From NCBI GenBank assembly GCA_900128395.1, contig LT649325.1:1-37510 (forward strand): a stretch of 37,510 nucleotides of DNA, in the 5' to 3' direction. The notes beneath the pieces were generated by a model. That model had not been told where the DNA came from. It saw nothing but the letters and a program-made list of their open reading frames with translations, and ran no database searches. A program made the position numbers and the translations under genes. Below are positions 1 to 9,631 of this stretch, piece by piece; position 1 is the stretch's first letter; each line of letters opens with the position of its first letter. The DNA comes from Stramenopiles sp. TOSAG23-2 (Eukaryota > Sar).

Positions 1-481
1 TTTTAAAAGGAGTGTAGCGTTAGTATAGGCGAATAGCATAGCGGTGGTTTCCTGAGTAGTATAATACCAGGTAAAGTGCCAAGTGCCGTGAAGTGATGAA
101 AGGCAAGGACCCCTGCCATGAATTTATGAAAAAACGATGGAAATGTTATAATAAATATAAACAAGGAGAAACTTAAGGAGGGCATACTTTAACTTGTTTA
201 CAATGTTTTTATAATTCTTATAAAACGGCTCCTTAAATACAAAGCGTACAATAAAGGAAATTTATGAGTGTTTTAAGTGACTTTGCATTACGATATCATG
301 AGTTTTTGTATTTTCACTACCTCTGTGAAGAAGAAAAATGAATGAATGGCATATAATTAAAGAACTTCTATATTAATATAAAAACAATGAAGATGGTGCA
401 CTGACTTGGGGAAAAACAAAATATCATTATTATAAAAGACAACAAACGAAATCAATCAAGACCAGTCAAAATATAAAAATC
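1..481. other. AT-rich region upstream of SDHD, no gene seen
   Basis: I see no convincing gene here. The first 130 bases are less AT-rich than the rest and contain short repeats of AAGTGCC, but no tRNA-like arms and no conserved reading frame. The last 60 bases before the SDHD start are A-rich, as before most genes in this window, and probably include its promoter and leader. A gene ending to the left of the window cannot be excluded. Confidence 0.4.
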
Positions 482-991
482 ATGTTTTTACAAGCGAGAC
501 GATTAGTTGCAAAGCAACAGAATGTGAATGTAGTGAAACGAACGTTGCGTACGACGACGAAACGTAAAAATAATATGTTTAACCAAATATTAGAAGGGGA
601 TTCTGGTAAAGGTTTGTTAAGTACGAAATTTTATCATTACACTGTGTATGGTTCAGTAGCATTGTTTCCAGTTGCACTTGCTCTTAGTCCATCCAAATTG
701 AATATACCTGTAGATGTTGCCCTTGGCTTAATCTTTCCTATTCATGCACATATCGGTATGAACTATGTTATTTCTGACTATGTACCAAAAGCTTTCAGAA
801 GTGCAGCTAGGACAGGATGGCTTGGTGTGACTGCTGTTACTATATTAGGTTTATTAAAATTAAATTTATTTGGTGACGGTATGACAGAATCAGTTAAAAG
901 TATGTTTCGTGAAATGAGCCCTGAAGAAAGAAGAGCTATTGAAGCGGCAAAAGCTCCAGCAGCTGCAGCGCCAGAGGAAAAAACTGAATAA
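482..991 (+). CDS. SDHD: Succinate dehydrogenase cytochrome b small subunit (CybS)
   Basis: Membrane-anchor subunit of respiratory complex II in the mitochondrial inner membrane. With SDHC it holds heme b and the ubiquinone site that receives electrons from succinate oxidation. The 169-residue protein begins with a basic, Ser/Thr-rich and Gln-rich segment (about residues 1-45) typical of a mitochondrial targeting sequence. Three hydrophobic helices follow, at roughly 55-69, 76-96 and 110-128. The family signature HAHIGMNYVISDY (residues 88-100) matches the HSHWG...DY motif of animal SDHD, which supplies the heme ligand and the quinone-site Asp-Tyr. The C-terminal tail is Ala/Pro/Glu-rich. The start is the first ATG after an A-rich leader, and the stop is TAA. 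It converges with the sedolisin gene. Confidence 0.9.
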   Translation: MFLQARRLVAKQQNVNVVKRTLRTTTKRKNNMFNQILEGDSGKGLLSTKFYHYTVYGSVALFPVALALSPSKLNIPVDVALGLIFPIHAHIGMNYVISDYVPKAFRSAARTGWLGVTAVTILGLLKLNLFGDGMTESVKSMFREMSPEERRAIEAAKAPAAAAPEEKTE

Positions 992-1017
992 GTGTATCCA
1001 CCTTTTAGTATTGATAA

Positions 1018-1048
<31 letters not shown>

Positions 1049-1134
1049 TATATTAAATGATATTAACAAAACAGGAAAAATATTATTATTTTTTATCACT
1101 TGCAAAGGATGTGACGCAGCAGAGAGGAGAGAAA

Positions 1135-1165
<31 letters not shown>

Positions 1166-1581
1166 TATATTAAATGATATTAACAAAACAGGAAAAATAT
1201 TATTATTTTTTATCACTTGCAAAGGATGTGACGCAGCAGAGAGGAGAGAGAGAGTCGAGAGAGAAAACGTTTTCCAAAATTTTTTTAAAAAAGGATACTT
1301 TTATATATATATGTAATATGATATGAATTTGGATATATATAATAATATTATTTTACTTCGTAGAAATTTTCCTGGGCGCACAATCTCTCTCTCCTGCCGC
1401 GCTCTCTCAAACTTTTCCAAAATGTATACGTTAATTTATTAAATATAATACATATCATACTCCGGATAAGATATAATATTTACTATTGATAGGATATCAC
1501 GGAATATATATATATATATATATATTTGTTGCATCAGATGATACGATAATATATTCTCACATGATATAATACATGATGAAA
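992..1581. other. Convergent 3' spacer between SDHD and sedolisin
   Basis: This spacer holds a perfect 117-bp tandem duplication (1016-1249), a GA-rich tract after it (about 1240-1265), a CT-rich tract at about 1387-1408 (GA-rich on the sedolisin sense strand), and (TA)n at 1505-1525. The stretch TTTTCCAAAAT follows the GA tract and also lies downstream of the CT tract. No gene is supported; open frames across it are TA-repeat translations. Confidence 0.6.
1016..1249. repeat. Perfect 117-bp tandem duplication (2 copies)
   Basis: Positions 1016-1132 and 1133-1249 are identical base for base, including the long (TA)n run inside each copy. Each copy ends with the GC-richer segment GATGTGACGCAGCAGAG plus GA repeats. 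Matching stops exactly at both edges (T versus A before, A versus G after). Identity inside a slippery TA tract implies a very recent duplication or an assembly artefact. It lies 24 bases after the SDHD stop. Confidence 0.95.
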
Positions 1582-3312
1582 TTACAATTTCTCAACCATT
1601 TTTGCATAATTTGGTGTTCCCACTCCGGTACTTGCATCCCAACCTTTAACTGCTGGGAAACCACCATGTGGACCACCACCACTGTTACTTCCTTGTGTTA
1701 CATCATTAAATGCATCTGCATTTTGATAGATCCATGGATTTAAAAATCCTAATGGTTTGCCACCTTTTGATAATCGTTCTTCATTCAACAATGCAAAGAT
1801 TGCAGCAGCTGTTGGCGATGCAGCACTAGTACCAGCAATACCTTGTAAAATGCTACCAACACCAATACAATATGGATTTTGTTGACCAGCAAGTGCAGCG
1901 ATATCTGGGTAACCACGGCCAGTTGCATTCCAATACGTTTGTTTTGGTAAACCTTGTGCGGTTTTGATGTAATTTTCAACTACATCTTTTTGATAAGAAG
2001 GAATACCAAAAGTATTTGAGAACCCACCGCCACCATCAACCCATGCTTTTTCATCACCAATCGTCGACATGGTTGCAAAATCAGTACCACCTACCGTTGT
2101 GATAAATGGACTTGCCCCTGGGAAATCTGGATGAAAGTGCGCACCGCCACCTTCTCTTCCTAAAACACCTTGATCACCACTTGCAAATAAAATGGAAATA
2201 CCACGTACACCAATTTTTTGAAATTCCGTATTACATGAATCCATGTAAGGAACACCAGTCTGTTGCGCTTCATCATTACCATATGAGACGGAATGTACCA
2301 ATGGCACAGTCTCATCGGACATTGCTTCTACTTGTTTTGCCCAATTTAACAATGAAAATTGTGCCAAGTAAATGTTGGTCAAAGGGATGGAACCAGCAAT
2401 TGCTTTTGCATATTCAATATCTAACAATGCTTCACCGCAGAATTGAACGCCAAGGATTGGAATTTTACAACTAGCACTTTGTTTTGCATTGATTGGATGA
2501 TCAACAGTGAAATTTGGAAGATTACAAGACGTTGCAAATTTCGTTAAATCAGCTTGATCCCAGCTTTGACCTTGAAATTCTGCTACTGCTAATGAAGAAG
2601 ATGCATTACCATTGAAAATTTGAGATGGCAATGAATACCTTTTTCTGATAACACCAGGTGTCACTTTTGTTGTCCCACATGCTTTGCAATCTTGTACCCA
2701 ATCGCCTAAATTTCTGTCTTTGGTCGTCTCCTCCTCCTCAGGAACATCAACCACACGTGCCGTGTTGATACTTGGAAAACGAACTACATTGCCGACCAAA
2801 CGAATGATTTTACTGATATGTGCTGGTACAGAGTAATCAGCAATAGCTCTTTGAATTTCAATATCAGTATGTTTTTTATGTTGAAATGCATAAAATTTAG
2901 TTTGTAACAATGATTCTGCTGCTTTGATTGTAAAATCAGCTTCTACAGAATCTCTGTGTACACCAACATCAACACGTTTTGCACCATTGGTTCTGAGCCA
3001 ATCAACAACAACGTTAATATCTTTATGTTGCATTAACTCTGTTACTTGATTTTGAGATAAATGGTTACCATAGTTAATATTTTTAGGATCAGATACGGCG
3101 TAAAAAATTTCTTCCAATTTGTTGGTTTGTTCTTTCGTATGTTGTAACATAACAATGATATTAATCATTGAATTTGGTTTGGATGGTCCACGTTTATTCC
3201 ATGACTTCGTGCCAGTTGGAAATGCAGTCCCTGGCTCCATATTTACGCGAATATTTGCATGAGCAAATGCAATAGATATAGTTGCTAATAAAATAAATAA
3301 TATTGTTTTCAT
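1582..3312 (-). CDS. TPP1: Sedolisin (S53) serine protease, tripeptidyl-peptidase 1-like
   Basis: Lysosomal or secreted acid protease that removes tripeptides from free N-termini. I chose the ATG at 3312 because it starts a clear signal peptide (MKTILFILLATISIAFAHA); the open frame extends upstream without family support. Length is about 576 residues, close to human TPP1 (563). A pro-kumamolysin propeptide occupies about 20-190. The catalytic domain starts near VTPGVIRKRYSLP, which closely resembles TPP1. Catalytic residues are Glu and Asp of GEALLDIEY (about 293 and 297), the oxyanion Asp of ASGDQG (about 377) and Ser of GTSAASP (about 494). The C-terminal Asp/Gly segment (DVTQGSN, GWDASTGVG) fits the family calcium site. 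All catalytic residues are present, so it should be active. Confidence 0.92.
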   Translation of the reverse strand: MKTILFILLATISIAFAHANIRVNMEPGTAFPTGTKSWNKRGPSKPNSMINIIVMLQHTKEQTNKLEEIFYAVSDPKNINYGNHLSQNQVTELMQHKDINVVVDWLRTNGAKRVDVGVHRDSVEADFTIKAAESLLQTKFYAFQHKKHTDIEIQRAIADYSVPAHISKIIRLVGNVVRFPSINTARVVDVPEEEETTKDRNLGDWVQDCKACGTTKVTPGVIRKRYSLPSQIFNGNASSSLAVAEFQGQSWDQADLTKFATSCNLPNFTVDHPINAKQSASCKIPILGVQFCGEALLDIEYAKAIAGSIPLTNIYLAQFSLLNWAKQVEAMSDETVPLVHSVSYGNDEAQQTGVPYMDSCNTEFQKIGVRGISILFASGDQGVLGREGGGAHFHPDFPGASPFITTVGGTDFATMSTIGDEKAWVDGGGGFSNTFGIPSYQKDVVENYIKTAQGLPKQTYWNATGRGYPDIAALAGQQNPYCIGVGSILQGIAGTSAASPTAAAIFALLNEERLSKGGKPLGFLNPWIYQNADAFNDVTQGSNSGGGPHGGFPAVKGWDASTGVGTPNYAKMVEKL

Positions 3313-4261
3313 CTTTCCTCTTTTTTTCTTTTTTTCTAATCGTATATATATCAAAAAACGTATATATATTATTATGTGATGTATATATTGAACTTTCTTT
3401 TTAAAATATATGTCTCTGGCCTCTCTCTCTCCTTATACAACAATATCGATCTCCTTCTTGTTGTTGTATACATATACATATCTTTTTTTCATATAAAAAG
3501 AAGGTTTGGCTGATGATATATATAAATTCGCGGCCAAAGAGGACTGTTTTCGGCTATTATATTCCTGATTGAGGAGGAAATATATATATTTATACTTATT
3601 TGTATTCTATATTTCTGATCCCTCCTGTTTCCGAAATATCCTATAAAATATCCTCCGGAAGGATTGCTTTGTACGTTTTGTTCGGTTTATTAGAATAGCG
3701 GATCCTCTCTAGTTTAGAGGGTAATAGCACTGCGATCTGCGAAAGTTATAGAATCGTAGTCGTATTGGAAATTTGTTCCATTTCTTACCCTATCAAATGA
3801 CACATAAATTTTATTCTTTTAATTGGGAAATTAGAATATCAAAAACAATTCTCATTTGTCATCAATTTTTTAATATTAATTAATATAAAAAATACTTCTT
3901 TAGGTATATACATAAAAGCGGAAATTATACAGAAATTATCAAAACAAATTTGATTTTTCACGATTAAGTGACACATAATTTATACTTGAATGGTAAATTA
4001 GAATACTGAAAATGCGAAAGGGTGCGAAGATCAAAAAGATATTTTAATGAATGAATGTGAGGTGCCAATGTATAGATATTTAGAAGAGATATACACACAC
4101 AGCTCCTGGTAGTTGATGTAGATTCGAGATGTATACATCCTTTTTTGATTATAACGATCTATTTCATTTGATTAATTAATAGGATAAATACCTGTTTGTT
4201 TGTTATATTTCCGCCCCCTCTTCCTCCACCCGCACATTCAATACTGTACCACATCATCATC
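3313..4261. other. Divergent promoter region, sedolisin (-) and DP (+)
   Basis: Nearly 950 bases without a supported gene. A 10-bp inverted repeat (TATACAACAA at 3434-3443 and its complement at 3461-3470, 17-base loop) lies about 120 bases upstream of the sedolisin start, next to a CT-rich tract at 3419-3432. Two imperfect direct copies sharing GTGACACATAA/TGACACATAA and AAATTAGAATA occur near 3796-3845 and 3966-4005. Positions 3700-3780 look GC-richer, but I could not fold them into a tRNA. Confidence 0.5.
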
Positions 4262-5344
4262 ATGTCTGCATCGAGAAAAAAATCTTCTTCTTCTATCAAA
4301 ACCGAAACTAATAATAAACCAACGACGAAAAAGCAAGATGCATTAAATAAAGAATTTGTAAAGATATTTGAAGAAAATGGATTAGATAAAATGGCAAAAG
4401 AAGTTGGAATTGTAAATAGCAATGGTAAAATACCAGTTACAAGGACAACAGATACAAAAACAAATATAAGTTTATTAAAAAAAAGAAAAAGTATGGCACC
4501 ACCATCCAAATCAAAAACTACAGCCAAATCAAAAACTACAGCAAAATCAACATCAAAAACTACAACTAAAACAGGCTCTACAAAAAAGAAAAGAGTACAA
4601 AGGACAGGAACAAGCGGTAAAGCAAATAAAGGTTTACGACATTTTAGTATGAAAGTATGCCAAAAAGTACAATTGAAAGGTAAAACGACGTATAATGAAG
4701 TCGCGGACGAATTAGTTAGGGAATATGCAGCTTCAGTACTTACAAATCCTGTAGACCAGTCATATGACGAGAAAAATATAAGACGTAGAGTATACGATGC
4801 TTTAAATGTCCTTATGGCAATGGATATTATATCAAAAGAGAAGAACAAGGAGATACATTGGAAAGGTTTGCCAACAAATGCTGCTAATGATATCGATAAA
4901 TTACAAGAGGAGAAAGATCTGAAAGTAAAAATTATTGCTCGAAAAAAACAGCATTTACAAGAGCTATTGTTGCAACAAATTGCATTTAAAAACTTAGTGA
5001 AGCGTAATCAAAAAGAATCACAATACCATCACGAGGAAACCAAAATTCCATTACCATTTATTATTGTAAGCACAAACAATACTACAGTCGTTCAATGTGA
5101 AATGGCAGAAGATAGGTCAGATATATTTTTTGATTTCAATGAAAAATTTGAAATACATGATGATAATGATATTTTAAAAAAAATGGGAATGCAAAAATAT
5201 ACTATTGAGGAGGCAAAAAGACTTGTACCAAATCAATTAGTAAGATATTTGCCGGGATATGTCGAACCAGTGAAATTAGAAGGTGGAGGAAGATCATCCT
5301 CATCGTCAACAACGACTACAACCACTACAGAGGTGAAATTATAA
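4262..5344 (+). CDS. TFDP: Transcription factor DP (E2F dimerisation partner)
   Basis: DP binds E2F proteins and with them controls cell-cycle genes in the nucleus. The start chosen is the ATG at 4262 (MSASRKK); the frame is open further up but encodes a Pro-rich, unsupported stretch. The 360-residue protein has a Lys/Thr-rich N-terminus with KSKTTAKSKTTAK-type repeats (about 70-105), a likely nuclear localisation signal. The winged-helix DNA-binding domain lies at about 115-205, with the DP hallmarks GLRHFSMKVCQKVQ, TYNEVADELV, and RRRVYDALNVLMAMDIISK. A coiled-coil/marked-box dimerisation region follows (LPFIIVSTNN, DIFFDFNEKFEIHDD). The tail is Ser/Thr-rich. The RRRVYDALNVL helix matches animal and plant DP closely. 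No E2F partner lies in this window. Confidence 0.93.
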   Translation: MSASRKKSSSSIKTETNNKPTTKKQDALNKEFVKIFEENGLDKMAKEVGIVNSNGKIPVTRTTDTKTNISLLKKRKSMAPPSKSKTTAKSKTTAKSTSKTTTKTGSTKKKRVQRTGTSGKANKGLRHFSMKVCQKVQLKGKTTYNEVADELVREYAASVLTNPVDQSYDEKNIRRRVYDALNVLMAMDIISKEKNKEIHWKGLPTNAANDIDKLQEEKDLKVKIIARKKQHLQELLLQQIAFKNLVKRNQKESQYHHEETKIPLPFIIVSTNNTTVVQCEMAEDRSDIFFDFNEKFEIHDDNDILKKMGMQKYTIEEAKRLVPNQLVRYLPGYVEPVKLEGGGRSSSSSTTTTTTTEVKL

Positions 5345-5402
5345 AAAAAGAGCATTATCAAAAAAAAAAGGAAGAGAGGAGGAGAAAAGGCGAGAGACTA
5401 AA

Positions 5403-5442
<40 letters not shown>

Positions 5443-5687
5443 AAAAAAAATTATACGAATAATATGTTATACGAGAGAGTAATATAATATCATATACGAA
5501 TTCGTATCATGTTTTTAAGCTAAAAAAATATCTGCCGCCTCGAGGTATTTAAGTATCTCCATATTTCCAAAAAATATTATATCGTGTACTCGTATTAATT
5601 TTTTATATTTTACACGTTCGTACAATTTCGTTAAAAAACACGACGCAGTATTAAATCTTAAAAATACACGCTTTTCCTCCGATTACT
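5345..5687. other. Convergent 3' spacer with GA tract and palindrome
   Basis: After the DP stop comes a purine-rich stretch leading into a long uninterrupted (GA)n run at about 5407-5439, then AT-rich sequence. A perfect 14-bp palindrome, ATACGAATTCGTAT, occupies 5494-5507. The opposing gene ends at 5688. No gene is seen. The palindrome is one of several TACGAA/TTCGTA dyads in 3' flanks in this window. Confidence 0.65.
5407..5439 (+). repeat. (GA)n microsatellite downstream of DP
   Basis: Uninterrupted AG dinucleotide run on the DP sense strand, about 60 bases after the stop codon. It probably lies in the DP 3' UTR. Confidence 0.9.
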
Positions 5688-7042
5688 TCATACAGTGTGA
5701 CTAAAACACCGTTCTTTCAATTTTATCCTTGCTTTTGAATTATTATTATTGTTATTATTATGATGATGGCCAAAAGTCATCGATTTTTGATCTAGTGTTG
5801 AATGAAATTTTGCTGGTCCTTTCAAATCAGCATTAGGTTCAAATCGTGGTCTTTGACTTTTGTATTCCATTCCCATAGATTGCAACATTATATTTCCATC
5901 TGGTCTAGGTGGTGATGATTCAAATGATAATGGTGGTGATTTTATTTTTCTTGGTTTTATTTTCATTGTTGTTTCGATCATAGCAGTATTATTATTATTA
6001 TTATTATTACTATTATTGTTATTATCATTACCAACAAGATCAAAATCATTTCCACGTGATGCAACTTTACTTTTAAATGTAGATGAATATTTTTGTGGTG
6101 AATGTTTCATCAATCGTATCATTGGGACTTTATTATCTAATGTATTGCCTCTTGGCGACGGAATGAAATTTTTATACTCACTTATATATTTAGTATACAA
6201 TAATTGTTGTTCCCACGGTAGTAATCTTTTCTTTGCTTTACCAATTTTTGTACTGCCAAAATTTTTTTCGTATATTAATTGTTTATTCCAACTTTTCTCA
6301 TCATCGATTCGTGGTATTCCATTGATACCAACAAGACTTGTTAATGATGTTGAGGTTTTAAAACGTGTTGCTGTCACACCAAATGATCCTATTGATTTTG
6401 TAATATTTGAACCGTTATTACTGCTTTTTTTCTTCTTCGGTTTGACGCTTGTGACACCACCAATGGCTAATTTACACATATCAATTTCATGCTTTAATCC
6501 TTTTGCACGTTGGGTTGCATGATTTTTATATAATTTACCTGATGTAAGCAATTCATTATAGCGTTTTTGCCTTTGTTTCTCTGTCAATGGCAAATCATCT
6601 ATTCCATTATATACGTTCTTTTCCACATTGTAAGCGCCTGACCTCGAGAAGTACCCCGTGAGGAACTGTATCGCGAATACGTTCCACTATAATGGCAAAT
6701 CATCTATTCCATTATATACGTTCTTTTCCACATTGTAAGCGCCTGACCTCGAGAAGTACCCCGTGAGGAACTGTATCGCGAATACGTTCCACTATTAGCA
6801 CTACTACTTCTATCATCTAAATAAAAGGATGAAAATGAACTTTCAGATGATGAGTTAGATAGAGGTCTTAAACTTCTTTCGTCGTCGTCGTCGTCGTCAT
6901 CATCGTCGTCATCATCATAGGTATTAGTTGGTGAAAATAAACGGCTTTGTAAGTATTCATGATATTGCTTTCCATCAACACCTTCCTCCACAATATTTTC
7001 TAAATATCCAAACGATTCAAACGTACGTTCCACGTCTACCAT
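5688..7042 (-). CDS. Unrecognised Asn/Asp-rich protein, frame broken at a tandem duplication
   Basis: I do not recognise this protein. The 5' part starts at ATG 7042 (MVDVERTFESFGYLENIV), includes a 12-residue Asp run and Ser-rich sequence, and stops at 6704. The 3' part (6626 to 5688, about 312 residues, first codon GTG) contains PLTEKQRQKRYNELLTSGKL, LPWEQQLLYTKYISEYKNF and two Asn runs, and looks like the conserved core. The frames differ, and a perfect 105-bp duplication (6586-6795) spans the join. A 122-nt GT-AG splice (donor GTACTT in the upstream copy, acceptor GGTCAG in the downstream copy) would join them in frame as ...SSSRGAYNVEK..., but it is not AT-rich like the two secure introns. 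Alternatives are two genes, a frameshifted pseudogene or an assembly error. Basic and low-complexity content suggests an intracellular, perhaps cytoskeletal or nuclear protein; that is a guess. Confidence 0.5.
6586..6795. repeat. Perfect 105-bp tandem duplication (2 copies) inside a gene
   Basis: Positions 6586-6690 and 6691-6795 are identical. The unit carries coding-like sequence of the surrounding minus-strand gene, including the end of its 5' frame and the start of its 3' frame. It includes the AG/GT sequence CGAGGTCAGGCG. The length is a multiple of three, yet the two flanking frames remain out of register, so the duplication alone does not explain the break. Confidence 0.95.
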
Positions 7043-7621
7043 GTTTATATATATATAATATAATAAATATATATATATATGCGTGTATGTTTATATTATT
7101 ATTAAAGTATATTTGCTAGTGTCGTCTATACATTTGATCGGGACGTGATTCTCATAAAAATTACATATGCCAAAATGTGTGTGTGAATCCATTTGGATAT
7201 ATATATATCTGTATGTGTGTTCATGTGTGTGTATGAGTTGAAATTCGATACGGTCTATTTTTAATGGTGTGTGCATACTATATTTACGTTTGGCACTAGC
7301 ACACTACATTTTTTAATACAAATTGTTTTTTCTCTTCTGTAAAGCCTGCTTCGAATAATTGTTCTTGAAATCAGAGGAGGGAAGAGGGTCGGTAAGTTTA
7401 AAAAAATTATGAACGCGTAAAATAAATTATACACACTAAAACACCGTTGTCTCGTACTATAAATAAAAAATACCTTTTTTACGAACGGTTCGTAATTTTT
7501 TTATATAGAAGAGCTTTTTTTAAATTTTATATCATATATTTACGACGCGCGTATCAAAGCACGAGTATAATATTTTATAAAAGAGCCCTTTCTCCTGTTG
7601 CAAACCCTGTGAAATCTAATC
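7043..7621. other. Spacer between two minus-strand genes, with 3' dyad
   Basis: No gene is supported. Contains TA and TG repeats near 7050-7230 and a near-perfect inverted repeat TTACGAAC-G-GTTCGTAA at 7479-7495, bounded by T runs. The dyad lies about 130 bases beyond the stop of the U-box/Sel1 gene, so it may belong to that gene's 3' end. Confidence 0.55.
7479..7495. terminator. Inverted repeat in 3' flank (TACGAA/TTCGTA type)
   Basis: Eight-base arms around one central base, flanked by T-rich sequence, downstream of the U-box/Sel1 gene. Similar dyads occur at 5494-5507, 18246-18255, 30926-30940 and 36166-36179, all in 3' flanks. A role in 3'-end formation is inference only; eukaryotic mRNA 3' ends do not normally need hairpins. 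Confidence 0.3.
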
Positions 7622-9631
7622 TTATGACAAGACTTTCAGTGCATCAATTGCTAACTGAAATTTTTGTTCTGCTGCTTTTGTAAAACATTCAACAGCTTTT
7701 GCTTTATCCTTTGTAACACCATGGCCATTATGATACATACAACCAAGATTATATTGACCACCTGCATATCCTTGTTCTGCTGCTTTTGTAAACCATTCAA
7801 CTGCTTTTTTGTAATCCTTTGTAACACCATAACCATGATCATACATTGTACCAAGATTAAATTGACCACCTGCATATCCTTGTTCTGCTGCTTTTGTATA
7901 CCATTCAAATGCTTTTTTGTCATCCTTTGTAACACCGTCACCATTACGATACATTACGCCAAGATTACATTGACCACTTGCATTTCCTTGTTCTGCTGAT
8001 TTCGTATACCATTCAACTGCTTTTTTGTCATCCTTTGTAACACCATAACCAAATTCATACATTGTACCAAGATTAAGTTGACCAAATGCATGTCCTTGTT
8101 CTGCTGATTTTGTAAACCATTCAACTGCTTTTTTGTAATCCTTTGTAACACCATAACCAATAGAATACATACGGCCCATTAAATATTGTGCCAAACAGTC
8201 ATCTTTCTTAGTCTTAATATATTTGTTAATTATATTATATCCTTTTTTCTCATCTTTGACAAATTTACCAAGTCCATGTAAGTGACAATATCCTATTGCA
8301 AGCTCAAATCCACCATATGCTGATGCTTCAATCATTGTTTGATATTTTAATGGCAAGAATAATTTTGAATCTCTAACTATTGCATGGTTTAATCCATCTT
8401 CAAATAATTTACGAGCACCAAGTGACAAATCAACTTCATCATTGAAAGTATTACTATTCGTTTTACGTCGTTTGGTTTTTCTTGATGATGATCCATTAAT
8501 GTTTGATAAATTTCTTTTTCCATTGCTATTATTACTACTACTATTATCACAGACAATATTATTATTATTATTCATTTCTGAAATGGAATCTTTAATTAAA
8601 TCTGCCAACATTTCAATTTGTTTTGCATTCGTATCTTTTGCTTTTTTAACACGTTTTAATTCCAACTCATCATTATTCATCTTCTCTTTTGCTTTTTCAA
8701 ATGATGATGATCCATTAATGTTTGATAAATTTCTTTTTCCATTGCTATTATTACTACTACTATTATCACAGACAATATTATTATTATTATTCATTTCTGA
8801 AATGGAATCTTTAATTAAATCTGCCAACATTTCAATTTGTTTTGCATTCGTATCTTTTGCTTTTTTAACACGTTTTAATTCCAACTCATCATTATTCATC
8901 TTCTCTTTTGCTTTTTCAAATGCTACTTTAGACTTTTCATATTTATCATATACCTTTTTATGCTCAATATCTATCTGCATACTTTCTTCTCTTTTTTTCT
9001 CCATCATAAGTGATTGACATTTATTTATATCAGAAAGCTGTTTCAATTCGATTTCTTTCTTCTTTGTTATTACTAATACTTGAGATTTTAAAACATCAAA
9101 AGAAGATATAACTTCATCAGTTAAAAGTTCATCGTCTATGGCAATTATCCATTTTTCAAGCTTTTTCATAGTCACTAATACTTTGTCACTTGATTGTATA
9201 ATATTAGAAATCTTTTTGATTACGATGATTAATTCTTCACTGGATGAGGCAGTCATTAATTCTCCAACCAAATCTTTCAAAGACTTTTCCAAATGTTTAC
9301 CATCTTTACTTTTTTGTTGCCACGATGATATCATACTTTTAAACATATGATTTGGTGTCAATGTATGATTATTTAAAATAGCACCAGTTAAAGGAGATCT
9401 AACAGGTTGACCTTCTTTTGTTGCAATCCATTTTTCGATTGATTCACGTTCATATGTTTGTCCATCTGATGCAATGACAGGATCTTTAAATATTTCACCA
9501 CTAATTGAACATATAAAATGTTCTGGTGTTGGTACTTGCATACCACCAATATCTTGACTATTTGAAATTGACGTCGTCGCCGTGGTGGAATTCGTCGTCG
9601 TCGTCGTTGTTGTTGTTGGCATCATCATCAT
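7622..9631 (-). CDS. U-box and Sel1-repeat protein, probable E3 ubiquitin ligase
   Basis: A U-box near the N-terminus (about 33-106; FICSISGEIFKDPVIASDG, QTYERESIEKW, SPLTGAIL) would bind an E2 enzyme and catalyse ubiquitin transfer. The Thr-rich first 25 residues are low complexity. A long helical/coiled-coil middle (about 110-400) contains a 73-residue segment present twice in tandem (EKAKEKMNNDELELKRVKK through the poly-Asn run), from a perfect 219-bp DNA duplication at 8483-8920. The C-terminal part (about 470-665) holds five clear Sel1 repeats of 36 residues with consensus GVTKDxKKAVEWxTKAAEQG and LGxMYxxG, preceded by one or two degenerate ones; these form a solenoid for protein binding, probably recruiting substrates. 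U-box plus Sel1 architectures are known in protists. Several ATGs occur at the start; the first is used. Confidence 0.85.
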   Translation of the reverse strand: MMMMPTTTTTTTTNSTTATTSISNSQDIGGMQVPTPEHFICSISGEIFKDPVIASDGQTYERESIEKWIATKEGQPVRSPLTGAILNNHTLTPNHMFKSMISSWQQKSKDGKHLEKSLKDLVGELMTASSSEELIIVIKKISNIIQSSDKVLVTMKKLEKWIIAIDDELLTDEVISSFDVLKSQVLVITKKKEIELKQLSDINKCQSLMMEKKREESMQIDIEHKKVYDKYEKSKVAFEKAKEKMNNDELELKRVKKAKDTNAKQIEMLADLIKDSISEMNNNNNIVCDNSSSNNSNGKRNLSNINGSSSFEKAKEKMNNDELELKRVKKAKDTNAKQIEMLADLIKDSISEMNNNNNIVCDNSSSNNSNGKRNLSNINGSSSRKTKRRKTNSNTFNDEVDLSLGARKLFEDGLNHAIVRDSKLFLPLKYQTMIEASAYGGFELAIGYCHLHGLGKFVKDEKKGYNIINKYIKTKKDDCLAQYLMGRMYSIGYGVTKDYKKAVEWFTKSAEQGHAFGQLNLGTMYEFGYGVTKDDKKAVEWYTKSAEQGNASGQCNLGVMYRNGDGVTKDDKKAFEWYTKAAEQGYAGGQFNLGTMYDHGYGVTKDYKKAVEWFTKAAEQGYAGGQYNLGCMYHNGHGVTKDKAKAVECFTKAAEQKFQLAIDALKVLS
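8483..8920. repeat. Perfect 219-bp in-frame tandem duplication within the U-box/Sel1 gene
   Basis: Positions 8483-8701 and 8702-8920 are identical, including third codon positions and the AAT/TTA trinucleotide runs. The unit is 73 codons, so the frame is kept and a coiled-coil plus Asn-rich segment is doubled. Perfect identity means it is recent or an assembly duplication. Confidence 0.95.

Noticed and set aside
939-1316. Open frames on both strands across the 117-bp duplication after SDHD
   Set aside because: They are mostly translations of TA and TAAATA repeats, duplicated by the repeat itself, with no domain.
3690-3790. GC-richer stretch considered as a tRNA gene
   Set aside because: No acceptor-stem pairing or T-loop consensus (GTTCGAxxC) could be found on either strand.
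4159-4848. Long hydrophobic frame antisense to the DP gene
   Set aside because: Hydrophobicity comes from reading Lys-rich DP codons backwards; the DP frame has a clear conserved domain.
5860-6522. Leu-rich frame antisense to the Asn/Asp-rich gene
   Set aside because: The Leu run is the complement of the Asn run; the sense frame has better amino acid composition and extends further.
6681-6710. Separate short gene ending in MWKRTYIME
   Set aside because: The end of this frame lies inside the duplicated unit that also carries the next frame's start, so it is more likely one gene with a frame break than a complete protein.
8442-9017. Plus-strand frame with an apparent duplicated hydrophobic domain
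   Set aside because: It is the shadow of the duplicated coiled-coil segment of the U-box/Sel1 gene.
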